Source: Chytriomyces cf. hyalinus JEL632 (taxonomy: Eukaryota > Chytridiomycota > Chytridiomycetes > Chytridiales > Chytriomycetaceae). From it: DNA of 64,000 nucleotides. Under the pieces are notes generated by a model. That model worked only from the letters and a program-made list of their open reading frames with translations, made no database searches and had not been told where the DNA came from. How positions within the stretch are numbered: the first letter of the stretch is position 1; each line of letters opens with the position of its first letter. Below, piece after piece: positions 1 to 11,101 of the stretch. The position numbers and the translations under genes were made by a program. The stretch covers positions 47,361 to 111,360 of the forward strand of contig JAIWWG010000094.1 in NCBI GenBank assembly GCA_025435555.1, written 5' to 3'.

Positions 1-1383
1 CTGACTGTGTATCAGCGATGAAGGTTGTGCCAACAGGCGTTCGGGTTCTGAGCATTGTTTGTGTCATGGCTTGCGCGGTGAGTTCGCCTGTTCCTCCTGG
101 CGGCATGGCGTGGGTCGACGATTGAGCAATGGTAATTGCGGGAGAAGATGTCAAGGCATGGGACGAGTTGGTTATGGTTGAGTTGGTTGAAGAGGAGAGC
201 CGTGCAAACGAGATGGGCAAAACGGCGGTGGTGGTGTCAAACTGTCCCGACTCGAAAAAGCGCTGCAAGATGGCGTTATCGTACGAAATTGACGCTGCAC
301 CAATGCATTCGGACACTGTGACAAGGTTCTTTCCCGCCTTGATCAGTACATCCATGCTTTCTGGTACGACAGCGACGGTATCGCTGAGGAAAACAAACAC
401 GTCTTCAACCCGTGAAGGAGTAGAGAAGAAAGGACTCACTAAAACAAATCATGCTCCAGCGAGATTTCGTTTGATTTTCCTGAATCCATCCATGCTCGGA
501 AGCTGGCAGGGACTCTGTTCATGTCAGAGGTCCCAACGTACCGCCAATCTTCGGAGTCTATGTCATGCAAAAAGGACTGTCAGCAATGCATACCAGGCTA
601 TTGATCATCGTGATCAGACCTTCTTTCCAAGTCACCGGGAAAAGTCCCATCTTCGCTGCTATGGCCCTGACTCTATCGTCGATGGATCCATCTGCAAAAT
701 CCCAGGGCATTCAGCCACATCTCAGTGCATTATACACAACAGAATGCATACATGGAGGTCGGAAAAAACGCGGTACTTTGCTGATGAACAAGGAAGCATA
801 AGTTAAAGCGACTGTTGTGAAAGACGAACAAGAATACAAAAACATGCCCAATCACGTCATAAATGGCCCGCGCCCCATAAACCAGCTCTGAAATGACTTG
901 CGCGTCAGAGAGCGTGATTAAATCTTGGTGCGAATAGGTGTGGATTCTGCAGCCACCAAAACATAAACGCAAGTTGCAAACACGAGTGATCGCTCACCCG
1001 ATCTGATGTCCTTCTTGGTACGCTTGGAGCAAAGCAGACGGGTATCTGATAACCTGCAGCCCAATCACCCAAAATGTGGTCTTCATTCCGACACTGCGAA
1101 AGTAGTCGAGAACAAGTCGTGTGTTTTCAGATGGTCCTTTTTGGAAGCGAAAAAGACGCGTTATATAGTGACTGTTGATAAGGCTTGTTGTGCATTTGCG
1201 GGCAATACCATCGTCAAAGGTGGGTGCCCAGACATTTGATCGGTCCGGCGAGCATGACTGGATGTCGGACGGCGAGAATCCCACACCCTTGCCGGCCTCG
1301 TTGAAGTAGTCTACCCACGCAGCAGAGGCCGGCTGCCCGCCTGACGCTGGTGCCCATGAGAAGGTGGGATTTGATGAACTCAT
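1..1383 (-). CDS. Chitin deacetylase-like CE4 enzyme (CDA1), 3' end outside window
   Basis: Polysaccharide deacetylase of carbohydrate esterase family 4, which removes acetyl groups from N-acetylglucosamine in chitin at the cell wall. The spliced minus-strand frame shows the family motifs in order: TFDDG near 1215, HTYSH near 935, RPPYG split by an intron near 750/690, DSEDW near 550 and LEHD near 460. At least four introns are visible, one directly after the FDDG codons. The C-terminal part is Ser/Thr-rich and runs off the left edge, so any membrane anchor is not visible. The ATG at 1383 gives MSSSNPTFSWAP with no signal peptide; stops lie just upstream in frame, so either a 5' exon is missed or this paralogue has lost its signal. 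It is followed head-to-tail by a second CE4 gene. Confidence 0.85.
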
Positions 1384-1489
1384 TTGGCCGATGGAACCAA
1401 GCTTCACAAATTATCATCTTCTATTCAGCAAATGCAACCCGCTTTTGACCATCATCTTAGCCAACACATCACTCCCACTCAAGACCCGC

Positions 1490-1497
1490 ATATATAG
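1490..1497 (-). promoter_or_regulatory. TATA-like box of CDA1
   Basis: CTATATAT read on the minus strand, about 110 bp upstream of the proposed CDA1 start. Composition and distance fit a TATA element; this is the only evidence. Confidence 0.35.
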
Positions 1498-1566
1498 CAC
1501 GCAGAGTCCTCCTCTCTGTCAAGTACAAGCAATCACTTTAAGCATGCAGCAGACTCCAAGCAATCA

Positions 1567-2963
1567 CTATCGGATGCCCATGTAAGATGTCTCGGACTGA
1601 CTCTCGGACGCAGCATAAGTAGTTTGCGGCCAGGATGCTGCAGGATCGTAGTTCTGCGAGCTCGACGGGGTCGGCGACTGCCCCGCAAACTGGCCCGACT
1701 CAAAAAACGCGAGCAAACGCGGGTTCTGGTACGCATCTCCCTCTCCGATGCATTCGGAGATGGTTACGAGCTTCTTTCCAGCCTTGCGGACAATGTCCAT
1801 GCATTGCCCCACAACAGCCACCGTCTCGCTGACAGATCATTCTGTTTAAATCTTAGATGCGTAACAAAAACAGCTAACACTCACGCTTTAAAGTCATGTT
1901 CCAGTGAAATCTCGTTCGATTTTCCTTGGTCCATCCAACTCTGGAAACTGGCTGGCACCTTTGACATCTCCGAAGTGCCCGCGTATCGCCAGTCCTCCGA
2001 GTCTGCCCAAAGAATCGAACTGTTCAGAAAATACATTGACCGGGCATCTCTAAGTTGGACGAAACCTTCCGTCCAGATTACAGCTCGCAAACCCATTTTC
2101 GCCGCGATTGTTCGAACGCTATCGCTCATGGTTCCATCTGTTTTTCCATTGTTTTTTTTTTTTTTCCGGTGAGCGATTCATGCAACTGAAGCAAATCAAA
2201 TATACTCAACAAGGTGGTCGGAAAAACTTAGGAACTTTCCTTGATGGAAGAAACAAAAAACGAGTCAGCTTGAATCGCATTTGAAATCACGTAACCATGC
2301 GGGTATTCACCCAGTCACATCGTAAATGGCTTTCGCGCCATACACCAGCTCCGATACAACCTGCGCTTCCGATAGAGTCGTCAGATCTGGGTGCGACCAC
2401 GAATGGATCCTGTGTGCGTTTTACAAATCGATCAAAACAAAAAATAATACAAGTCAGCCACCCCCCCTACTATCTCTCAACCACCTCACCCTTGGAAATG
2501 AAATAGAAGCCACCCCTACATAAACTCACCCAATCTGATGCCCCTCCTTAAATGCCTTGTTCAAAATGTCTGGGCTCTGGATGACATTCAATCCAATCAC
2601 CCAGAACGTGGTTTTCATCTCTGCCGTCCGAAAGTAGTCCAACACAACATTCGTGCTGTCCATCGGACCTGGTGGGGCGGGGTAAGAAAAGTGAACGCGA
2701 TCAAATCCTTCCGTGTCCGCCCCTGCAACAAAAAGAAAATGAATTTACCATCGTCAAACGTTGCCGCCCAAATGTTTGGCACTGACTGCGAGCATTCTTT
2801 GATATCTGCCTGCACATCCGCTTTTCCACCGTCAAGGTTGTTAAAGTAGCTCAACCATGCGTCCGAAGCGGGTGCGGATCCCGAGCCAGGAGACCACGAG
2901 AAGTCATACGCCGCTGCTGGCGCAATGAATAAGCACACCAGAGTGACAAGAAGCTTCGTCATC
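1567..2963 (-). CDS. Chitin deacetylase-like CE4 enzyme (CDA2), secreted
   Basis: Second CE4 polysaccharide deacetylase, in tandem with CDA1. The start at 2963 gives MTKLLVTLVCLFIAPAAA, a good signal peptide, followed directly by the catalytic domain (DFSWSPG). Motifs: TFDDG near 2750 (intron follows at once), HSWSH near 2395, RPPYG split by an intron whose donor is GTTGAG near 2210, DSEDW near 2005, LEHD near 1893. The C-terminus is short, Ser-rich and without a transmembrane segment, so a soluble secreted or wall enzyme is expected. The first-exon layout and the FDDG intron match CDA1, CDA3 and CDA7. Likely product: a chitin-to-chitosan deacetylase in the wall; substrate choice cannot be read from sequence. 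Confidence 0.88.
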
Positions 2964-3151
2964 AGAAAATAATTCTTCAAATTCTTGATCACGGAAATGT
3001 CACCAACAGCCAACACATGTTGCATCTCATCGATAGCTCTCTCTCTCTCACTGAGTCCAAAACCTCTGCTGCAGCTTCTCATTTACAATCGTGTTTTCTT
3101 GCTAAAATCATGAGGCTTGAATGAGAGAGAAAAACTCCCCAAAATTCAAAA

Positions 3152-3233
3152 CGACAACGGCAGGACTTGAACCTGCGCATCCAGAGGATAATAGATTTCT
3201 AGTCTATCGCCTTAACCACTCGGCCACGTTGTC
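3152..3233 (-). tRNA. tRNA-Ser(AGA)
   Basis: Class II tRNA of 82 nt without intron. Acceptor GACAACG pairs with CGTTGTC; the anticodon stem ATAGA/TCTAT encloses loop CTAGAAA, anticodon AGA (UCU codons). It has a long variable arm and a T-arm with GGTTCAAGTCC. Further copies lie at 12141 and 33235, and a decayed one at 56080. Confidence 0.95.
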
Positions 3234-3556
3234 CTGTAAACTTGACAAAAAGGGTTAATTATAATTTAAAACAAATTGCGACAATTCTCCCGGTGATTCT
3301 TTTTCCAGTTGACAGATGATCCCGAGCGGCGGAGCAGTTTTACGGTAGAAAAACAGTTGTTAAAGAGAAGAAGGACGGCACGTTTAAGCTGGCTGATATC
3401 GAGAATAGAAATCCCCTCGAAATCCAGAACACACCATTCCAGCCGTCCACACCCCAGGTCAAATCCTCCATTCTTTCCTCCGACTGAGAGTCATTGGTTG
3501 TAGGTTGCATCTCATTATGCAAACATGCGCAAGTTCATGGGTTGAAAATTAAACTC
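3234..3556. other. Intergenic, no gene seen
   Basis: Region between tRNA-Ser and the downstream end of the seven-span membrane protein gene. Short open frames occur on both strands but none shows protein-like composition or splice-linked continuation. Confidence 0.5.
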
Positions 3557-4641
3557 CTATAACTGGCTTGTCACGTTCACCGCGATCGGCGCGCTTCCAT
3601 ATTTTCGCGCCAGAAGATCTTCCTGCTCTTCCCTCGAATCGCACAAATGCAAGGCAACCTTCATCCCAACTAAAATGAGGAAATTGATGTGCAGCAGAGA
3701 GTAGCAAAAGGATTCCAGCAAGTTCCTGTACTCGCTCTCGTACCCGACAACCGCGCTGGATCCGAACACCACCAGTGCGCACAGTAGCAAGACACATGAC
3801 CATTTGCCATAAGTTGCAATAATGGAAAAGCGGTCGCTTGTTCTCATGCTTTTGGATTGTTGGGTAGTATTGTCCAATTGGTTTTCTCGAAGGAACGATA
3901 TGTACGCCAGGAGCATGATGCAATCAAATAGGATGATTGCCAGGCCGCAGATGGTGGAGGATACAAAGATGGCGGCAAGGGTAGCTGGCTTTTGGGACTC
4001 GTTGGCCCAGTACAAGTGGAGACACAGGATGGCGAGTTGGATACTGTAGATGCCTGGTGAAATAACAACGATTGCCGCGGAGACTCGGTATCTAATGCCG
4101 CCTGGATTTGTAGTGATTGAAACGCGTCAAAATGAATGGGTAAATCAGACTTCTGTGAGGCACATGATGTGAGTGCATACCTTTCAGGTTAAGAATTGCT
4201 TTGGACCGAAGCCACGTGTACCACACGTACATGAGCTCGCAGCGGCAGTAACTCAAGTTGCCAAGAGTCACCGCCACTAAAGCGTCAAATCGGAGCGGTT
4301 GCTCATAAAAACTGACGGCGGCGAACGCATGCATGGCTGCCAGACTCAGGCCAAAACAAAACAGGATCACGTTGAACCAGGAAAAGATGTGAGGTCCGTC
4401 TTTGCCACTGCGGCGCTCCACACATGTGATAAAGTACGCGAGGTATGCTAGCTCTGGGATGCCTGCGGCAGAGAGGGTGCCGTGCATGCCGATTGCAGCC
4501 GTGTCGAAAAACTGATGTTCCTCATTGCCAAAGATTTTTCAGTGCATTGAAGTGGGCGATCAGTCCGTAGCTGTCATCTGACCAAACAAATCTCAACAAC
4601 ATTTGGAACCAGAAAGTACACTCTTTCGATGGCTGTCGCAT
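3557..4641 (-). CDS. Seven-span membrane protein, unknown family, possible frameshift
   Basis: No family recognised. The spliced protein has about seven hydrophobic stretches, beginning near IPELAYLAYFITCV and ending near INFLILVGMKVALHL, with a short hydrophilic tail (NVTSQL end). One clear intron at about 4090-4182 joins ..LNLK to GGIRYRVSAA.. in frame. The downstream ATG at 4487 would lose conserved-looking residues: in frame before it lies FGNEEHQFFDTAAIG, which meets a stop further up. The frame starting at the ATG at 4641 (MRQPSKECTFWFQ..) runs into this region, and the two are joined by removing one base of the T5 run at 4535-4539. So a one-base indel or an unseen splice is likely. The gene is divergent from MRS2, 121 bp away. 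A receptor-like role is possible but unsupported. Confidence 0.6.
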
Positions 4642-4762
4642 GGACCAACCGGCTATGGAGGTCCCAGAAATATCGAAACCACTTAAGATGAAAGTGACTG
4701 CAATTCAAAGGTGTCGAGCATGAAGAAACTTTGATCAAAATTTTATTCTTGGAAACAGAGAA

Positions 4763-6532
4763 ATGCGCAATTTGACGTCGCAGCTACGTTCACTCATCCG
4801 CCGAACGCCCGCCTACTCCGCCCGTGGCTTCCTCTCTGCGTTCAAACCAACAACAATAGTTCCTCCGAAAGACACGCCCAACCATCCCAAAGCGGAAAAG
4901 GCGTCGGCAGATCCACCACGGAAAATAGACTCCAAAGTACACCCAATCAACACCCCTGCCGAACATCCATCTGTCACATCGAGTGAGCAAGGTTTCCTCG
5001 GCATCGATGGAGAGTTTTTTGAGGCTCTGGACGGCGTGAAGGTGGAGTCTGGACTCGCTGTCTCGGACGATATTCGGCTTCATGACGCGATTACAGCAAT
5101 GGCGGCTGCTGGATCGAAGCCCATGATGATCCGAGGAATTGTATGTTTTTGTCCTGTTTTGGGCTTTGTTTGAGAAGTGTTGCTCTCGCGTTTCTTTCTT
5201 AACCGCGTATCCCATCCATCCTACCACACACACGGCAACATCCGATAAAAAGATCTTTGACACGAAAGGAAACGTCAAAAAACTGGACGAATCGTTTCAT
5301 CGCGCTCACTTCTGCAGCTACAACTCATTACAACCTCGAGACTTGAGAAAGCTGGATTCTACTTTAATGACTGAGCAGCAATCTTCTTCACAAGTCGTTC
5401 TCGTGAGAGAGAAGGCTATTTTGGTGAACCTTGCGCATGTGCAGGCTCTGATTCGAGGTGCGCCTTTCCTTTTCTTTCGTGTCAATGCGAAATTGGATGC
5501 TTAAACGGTGCTCTTGGGGTGCGCGCCAAAAAACAGCGGATAATGTCATGCTCGTATCCCCTCCAACGGACGATTTGAAACACGGCGAGCTTCAGTCGTC
5601 GTTTATTTACGAGTTGCAAGGTCGGCTGCAGACAAACAGAGATTCATCCATCTTTGAACTCAAGTTGAGTTTGGGAACCCGCAATTTGAAATCGCTGATA
5701 AATTTCGCGTTACTCACACGCTTGAAAAAAAAAAAAAAAATAGAGTCATGGAAACGATTCTCGCGAGTGTCACTGCGGGCTTCAAGACGGAAATGAAACA
5801 GCTTGAACGTGACGCTGTGAAATTGCTCGCGAGTGTTGATGCAGGCGTCGATGGAGAGCGGCTGAAGAGCTTGCTTCTTTTGCGACGCGCTTACAACAAG
5901 TTTATTCCAAAAGTTGATGGATTCAGAGAAGCTGTGAGCGACTTACTGAACAAGTAAGGGAGTTCTTTGATTTATTTATTTTGAGTTCCAAAACACAACT
6001 CTTATCAAGATTGATAGCGACGAAGACTTGGCTGGCATGTATTTGACTGACAAGTCGAATGGCAAACCACGCGAAATCTCGGATCATATGGACATGGAAC
6101 TTCTGCTTGAGCACTACATAAAAATTGGAGACGGTGAGGATTCTCAAAGCAGCGTTTTTCAAACTCTGAAATTTGATCTTTCGGAACCTGTTTTGCACAA
6201 CAGAAATCAAAGCACGTCTTCTCGAAACAACAACAAACTTGCAAACAACGCAAAACATGATTGGAATCATTCTGGACTCCCAGCGCAACGAGCTCATTAT
6301 ATTTGACCTTCAAGCAAACCTCGCAACAGCGGCAATCAGTTCAGCGGCGCTTGTAGCAGCCCTTCTGGGAATGAATGTTCCGAACCATATCGAAGATCTG
6401 CCGTTTGCATTTGCGAGCATCTGTCTGGGGAGTATTGGCGTTGCTGGTGGGGTGTACTTTGGCGCCATCTATAAAATGTCGCGGATTATCAAATGGAAAG
6501 GCCTCGTGGATCATTTAAGGATGAAGGGATAA
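4763..6532 (+). CDS. MRS2: Mitochondrial magnesium channel, MRS2/LPE10 family
   Basis: CorA-type Mg2+ channel of the mitochondrial inner membrane. The N-terminus is rich in Arg, Ser and Thr (RNLTSQLRSLIRRTPAYSAR), as for a mitochondrial presequence. Family blocks follow: the RDLRKLD region near 5337, REKAILVNLAHVQALIR near 5408, an exon starting ADNVML near 5538, the long helical METILASV..LLN region near 5748, DEDLAGMYLTDK near 6020, and two C-terminal helices separated by the signature GMN tripeptide (LLGMNVPNH near 6365). Five introns can be placed; the one near 5663 uses a GTTGAG donor. The GMN loop is the selectivity filter of the family, and its usual preceding Tyr is Leu here. Divergent from the seven-span gene. 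Confidence 0.93.
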
Positions 6533-6916
6533 TAACAAAAAGAATGAAAAGCAGTTGGGAAGATATGTGTGCGCCAGGAAAAGACTTTTCCTCCAAAACT
6601 TGGCATCTGTAATTAAACGATGTCCTGGCCACCATTCGGAAGCGTCCGAAGGCTCAACTTCAGCGTAAAAGAGAAGAGACATAATCAAGCGTCAGTCGGA
6701 TGGACTCATTTAAAACGCGAAATTCGCTGCATGTGAAAGCTCTAAATTCGTGTTTCGAAACCTGTCACGTATAGAGCCAGCCTCATCGCCGACCAACATT
6801 GTTTGGATTTTGTTTCAGCGCTAGTTCAGTTGCGACTCATTCAGCAGCGACTGCTGCCCAGTCACTTGGCTTTAGCAGCGTTTTTTATTGTGATTCGATT
6901 TTTTCCAGCTGACTTT
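6533..6916. other. Intergenic, no gene seen
   Basis: Region between the convergent 3' ends of MRS2 and the gene at 6917. An open frame at 6803-6988 has no supporting features. Confidence 0.5.
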
Positions 6917-7429
6917 TTAATGATCATCGCCGTCCAAAGAAAACACAGCCCACTCAGCAAACAGTCGCATGGCAAGCGGAGTACTTGATAAAACAGACAG
7001 CACCGCCTCATTCTGAGAGAAAGGAAAATAGAACGTCACACGAAGTTGTCCAGGATCAAACAAGGCACTTACGCGAAACATTTCCAAACTGCCATTAAGA
7101 GCTCCACAGTTGCTGGTGTGGTTTGATGGAGTGCCATTCGAAGACGAGTCAGAAGTGTTGAAGGCAGAGTTCGCTGAGTCGGTGGATGCAGTGGCAGCAG
7201 GGTCGCAATAAGCCGAAAAGCTGATCGATGGCAGATGGCTTTCTATAGTATGTGCCGCCATATGACGGGTTGATGATGGAGCAGAGGCAAAAAGTGAGGA
7301 GATCCCGCGCGAGGTAGGTGCCGTCATCGTGGCAGCAAGAATCGATGCTGACAACCCGTTGGACATTGCGGGAAAAATGCGGATAGAGGAGAGTGAGGCG
7401 GCCGTGCGCAGATTTCGATGCGTGAACAT
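6917..7429 (-). CDS. Hypothetical protein with mitochondrial-type N-terminus
   Basis: Not recognised. The start MFTHRNLRTAASLSSIRIFP is basic, hydroxylated and lacks acids, which suggests a mitochondrial presequence. The middle is Ser/Thr/Ala/Asn-rich low complexity. An intron with GTAAGT donor near 7073 and CTCTCAG acceptor near 7017 joins LNGSLEMFR to NEAVLSVLSSTPLAMR, ending FSLDGDDH before TAA at 6917. The gene is divergent from the TMEM69-like gene, with only 65 bp between the two starts, so they probably share a promoter. Function is unknown and the reading could be wrong in the low-complexity part. Confidence 0.5.
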   Translation of the reverse strand: MFTHRNLRTAASLSSIRIFPAMSNGLSASILAATMTAPTSRGISSLFASAPSSTRHMAAHTIESHLPSISFSAYCDPAATASTDSANSAFNTSDSSSNGTPSNHTSNCGALNGSLEMFRVSALFDPGQLRVTFYFPFSQNEAVLSVLSSTPLAMRLFAEWAVFSLDGDDH

Positions 7430-7494
7430 GAGCGTTGTTCGAGTGCAAGTTTGCGCTTTTGAAAATGTCGATTGTAAAATAACACCCTATAATA
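7430..7494. promoter_or_regulatory. Compact bidirectional promoter region
   Basis: Only 65 bp separate the proposed starts of the minus-strand gene (7429) and the plus-strand TMEM69-like gene (7495). If the second ATG at 7528 is used the gap is 98 bp. Inferred from gene layout only. Confidence 0.35.
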
Positions 7495-8160
7495 ATGCTG
7501 AAATACCAGGGCCTCCTCAAGACTAGCATGCGTCCCATGCTGAAGCCGTGCGTGATCCCAATGGCTGCTCATGCGCGAACCATCACTTCTTCTCGAGCGC
7601 AGCAGTCAAAGACACCCACTGCGCCATTGGTGCTCGGCGCGGCAGGGCTTCTTCCATTTGTTGGCACTGCCGCTGTCAGTGCTGTGATGCCCGAGACGGT
7701 TTTTCTGATGATGGAGGTTCAAGCGGTGTACTCGACAACGATCCTTTCGTTTATGGGTGCCGTGCATTGGGGCTTGGCAATGGCGCCTGGATCTAGCGCG
7801 ACTGCCGCTAGCACTTCTAATAGCGGTGCTCCAGAAACCGCGTCGTCGAATGAAGGATCGTCGACCCAATCTGAGGCAGCTAGATACGCTCTCTCGACAG
7901 TGCCAGCATTGGTCGCTTTTGCGTCTGTGGTTACCTGCAACGTGCCCACATCTCTCTTTGTGCACGCTGTTGGGTACAATGCTCTTCTCGCGTTTGACAT
8001 GGCCGCTGGACGACGCGGGTTGGTGCCGGCCTGGTACCCGGGACTACGCTTGTGGCTGACGAGCGTTGTCACGGCGTCGATCGCATCCACGCTGTTTATC
8101 GCTTACAAAAGAGAGACGGAAGAGGAGAGCGAGGAAGCAAGTGAAGAAGAAGAACGCTGA
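7495..8160 (+). CDS. TMEM69/DUF3429 family membrane protein, mitochondrial-type N-terminus
   Basis: Single-exon gene of 221 residues. After a basic, Ser-rich leader (second Met in MRPMLKPCV may be the true start) come four or five hydrophobic segments. The family signature lies in the second: YSTTILSFMGAVHWGLAM, with the conserved G-x-x-H-W-G core of TMEM69/DUF3429 proteins. A low-complexity Ser/Thr/Ala insert (near 7790-7880) separates it from ..VVTCNVPTSLFVHAVGYNAL.., then a W-Y-P-G-L-R-L block (PAWYPGLRLWLT) and a final helix. The tail is strongly acidic (EEESEEASEEEER). TMEM69 relatives are usually assigned to mitochondrial membranes; the biochemical role is not established. Confidence 0.8.
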   Translation: MLKYQGLLKTSMRPMLKPCVIPMAAHARTITSSRAQQSKTPTAPLVLGAAGLLPFVGTAAVSAVMPETVFLMMEVQAVYSTTILSFMGAVHWGLAMAPGSSATAASTSNSGAPETASSNEGSSTQSEAARYALSTVPALVAFASVVTCNVPTSLFVHAVGYNALLAFDMAAGRRGLVPAWYPGLRLWLTSVVTASIASTLFIAYKRETEEESEEASEEEER

Positions 8161-8240
8161 AATCATAAAACTTTACATCTCCTCTCCACCCGTTTTTATA
8201 TTTACGAACCCGTAAAATGTGAGGCAAAAACTCATACAAA

Positions 8241-10028
8241 ATGAGCCACTCGATCCAACTCGGAGCAGTCGTCCACCCAGCCTCACCGGGACTGAACCAG
8301 TGCGACACTGCACCGGTTGGATCTGACTGGCGGAAGGACGTCGACGGTGCGGCTCGCTGTGACGCCGCCTCGGTTTCAGTCTGGAGAGAGGACCTGGACA
8401 ACGCTGCCGACTTGCATCTTGTCCTGGCCCCCCCGCTCAACACGGTAAACCTTCTTTTCCTTCTGGAGTATGAAACTGCCGTCTTCTGGCCTCCAGTGCT
8501 CTTTGTTTTTATTTTATTTATTTATTATTTTATTTTTCGGTCCTTGTTCTTGTTTGACAATCACTTGGCTCCGTCTGCGTTCCTTTTTTGTTTGTACTTA
8601 CTCATCCAATCCTATCTCACAGATTGGCGATTTGAAGCGGCGTCTGAGTCGTATAACTGGCATTATGGTTCATGAGCAGGTGCCTCACAATGACATCATG
8701 ACATTTTGGCACAGTTTTTTTAAACTCTCGCTCCGAAACACACACCCACACAAATCGTGAAAAGGTCATCTTGTTTTCGGGCCATCAACTGGCAGATCCC
8801 ATTCGCATTTCAAGAGGTATTTTTGCTCTTCCTTGTTCATCGCTTTTTTTCCTTTTACTTTGCCACATTCTCACACATTCGATACAGAGGATTTGCGCTT
8901 TGTAGCCAGAAATGGTGGTTTGTCCTTGCGTAGAAAGAGTCAGAAGTGTGGCGTGAGTTTGCTGATTTACGCAACCTGCTGAGCTTGCTTTGCTTGCCCA
9001 TTCTGAATCTTTTTGCAGTGCAAGCGACTCTTTTCACGAGGACATCGCAGTCTCTCCATCTTCATTTCTCGCATGATTGAGCAGGAGCGAGCTCTCGCCT
9101 TCAATACTCCACCACCGCCTCCACCCAATGCACCTCAATCCACCCATCTATCCTCCAACGATGACTATGACTCCTCATCGGACTTGGACGAATTGGAACC
9201 ATACCCAAACACTGTGCCGCCTTTAGAATCCGAACTTGAATCAAGCGACAACCCGGCGAGCACATCTTCCATCAGTCCTCTCAGCGATACAAACGAACCG
9301 GACGTGGAAGGCCGTCTGAACGAAATTGACACGACTGAAGAAGACTTGTGCATGTCCCTATTTGAAGACATTGAGTTTCAAACCATCACGGATACGCTTG
9401 GAAGCTCTTCGGGAGCTGTTATTGATCCTGCGGCTGCTCAATCTTATGGCAATGTTTCGTTTGCGGGTTGTGGAGTTGATGACAGTCTGGCTATCCTTCC
9501 TAGTGATTTGGATGCCGTGCATGGCGATGATGACGATGATGAACGGCTTGATGAAAGTAGCATGAATGCCCATGATTTGAGTGCAATTGAGGACAGTACC
9601 TGCGGTGCTTTAAAGCGCTCGTGGAACCAAATCGATGAAGAATCGAGCAGCAGCTCATGCGATGAAGGAGATATCGATGACGATGACTCTGAGTTTGGTG
9701 ATGAACTATTTTATGGAGTTGGCGGGCTTGAAAGCGTTGCAGGAGTGTACCTCAATGAAGGTAAACATGAGTCGTTTGGCATTCGCCTTAAGTGTATATG
9801 TGTGTACATTTACATCTGTGTTCAGATTCAGCCATTGAATTTGAGGCACACCTTGCCGTTCGTGCCACTCAATCGAGTGAATCTGTTGCAAAGACTTTGG
9901 CGGCAGCTGCTGTGGCAGTTGTTTCGAGTGGGTCTGGCGGCTTGGCATCTGGTTCCGCGAAAGAAGACATTGATGCTGATCACGCCGAGAACAGCTATTC
10001 ACGCAAGAAGATGCGGCACACAATCTAA
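8241..10028 (+). CDS. Acidic Ser-rich protein with possible ubiquitin-like N-terminal domain
   Basis: Six exons join cleanly. Exon 1 ends LVLAPPLNT, then IGDLKRRLSRITGIMVHEQ, then VILFSGHQLADPIRISR, then EDLRFVARNGGLSL.., then CKRLFSRGHRSLSIFISRMIEQ. The run T-x-x-D-L-K-x-R-L-x-x-x-T-G followed by V-I-L-F-S-G-x-Q-L resembles the core of a beta-grasp ubiquitin-like fold; this is a resemblance, not a confirmed domain. From about 9090 on the protein is proline, serine and acid-rich (DDDDDE, EESSSSSCDEGD), typical of disordered nuclear or adaptor proteins, and the C-terminus ends basic (YSRKKMRHTI), possibly a nuclear signal. I do not recognise the family. The exon chain, all in phase, is good evidence that the gene is real. 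Confidence 0.6.
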
Positions 10029-11101
10029 AAACAATAGTCAGTTGCATTTCTCCAATTCTGCTCTCTCCAGGTTGTCTAGTTGGCGAAACACCCTTTTATA
10101 TCGGTGCTGCTTTTAGCAATATTTTTTGTCTCTAGAACTGGCGAGCTGAATTTTCTTTCTAAAATCTCACTTTTGCTGCCATGTTTTGTTTTCCTTTTTT
10201 TTTTTTATTCGCTCGTCGTCTTCATTGGCACGACTCTTTCAGTCACTGTTTGTTTTGTTTTCTCTTTAACACTATGCGCGCCACTTTTTGGTTTGTACGG
10301 CCCCTTTGTTTACTAGCAGCCAGTGTTTTTCTTCTTCCGAAAGTTTGGGCGCGGCTATGGAACATCATTTCTCACATCCCCCTTCAACCCAAGTTTTTTT
10401 TTTTTTTGTTGTATTATATTGTACTTTTTCCTTCTCGCCTTTTTTACTCTTTTTTGCTTGTATAATTCCGTTTTGATCTCAATAACCCCTCCAAAAAATA
10501 ATTGAACTGCTGTCTTTTTTTTTTTTTATTATTTGCTGTTTGTGGTGTGTTGGGTTTCTGCTTAAAACGTCGGGCTGGGGAGGATCAGTTTTTCTCACTC
10601 TATATTGCTTCAGCAGTGTTTGTGGGGGATGGGATGGGCTTTGTTGTCGGTTTGGGGAGAGTTGCTGTTGCTGTGTGGGAGGAACTTTGGATTTTTTTTT
10701 TTTACTTTCTTATTATTTTGCTGAAGTCAGGAGCGGGCCGCAACTGGCGTTTTTGAGGTGGGAGAGAAGAAGTCTGCACACTCATTGTCGTTTTTGCCCA
10801 CGAATCTAAAAAAAATAAGAGTTTGACTGGAAGAACTGGAGTTTTTTTATTCAAAAAAGACTGAAGCAAATGAGATCCATTTAACAAGGCGACTACAAAA
10901 GAGGGTGTCAAAGAAACATAGCTGCGTTGGAGAAGGAAAAAGAGAAAAAAAAGAAGAAAATGGGAAGAAGAAGAAGAAAGAGAGTGGAGAAGTGGGGAAA
11001 CGTGTATCCAACATCCATCTGCAAAACTCCCCCTTCTCCATCCCTCTCTCAGTGTGTGTGTAGTGTGCAGTGCTTGCAGATGCAACAAAGAAGAAAAGCG
11101 T
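10029..11101. other. Convergent intergenic region, T-rich, no gene seen
   Basis: About 1.07 kb between the 3' ends of two convergent genes. Dominated by poly(T) tracts (for example near 10195, 10395, 10515, 10690) and a purine-rich stretch near 10927-10990. Open frames here consist of homopolymer translation (F, K, S runs) and were not called. Confidence 0.6.

Noticed and set aside
10181-10505. F-rich open frames upstream of the R-SNARE gene
   Set aside because: They are translations of poly(T) tracts in a 3' intergenic region.
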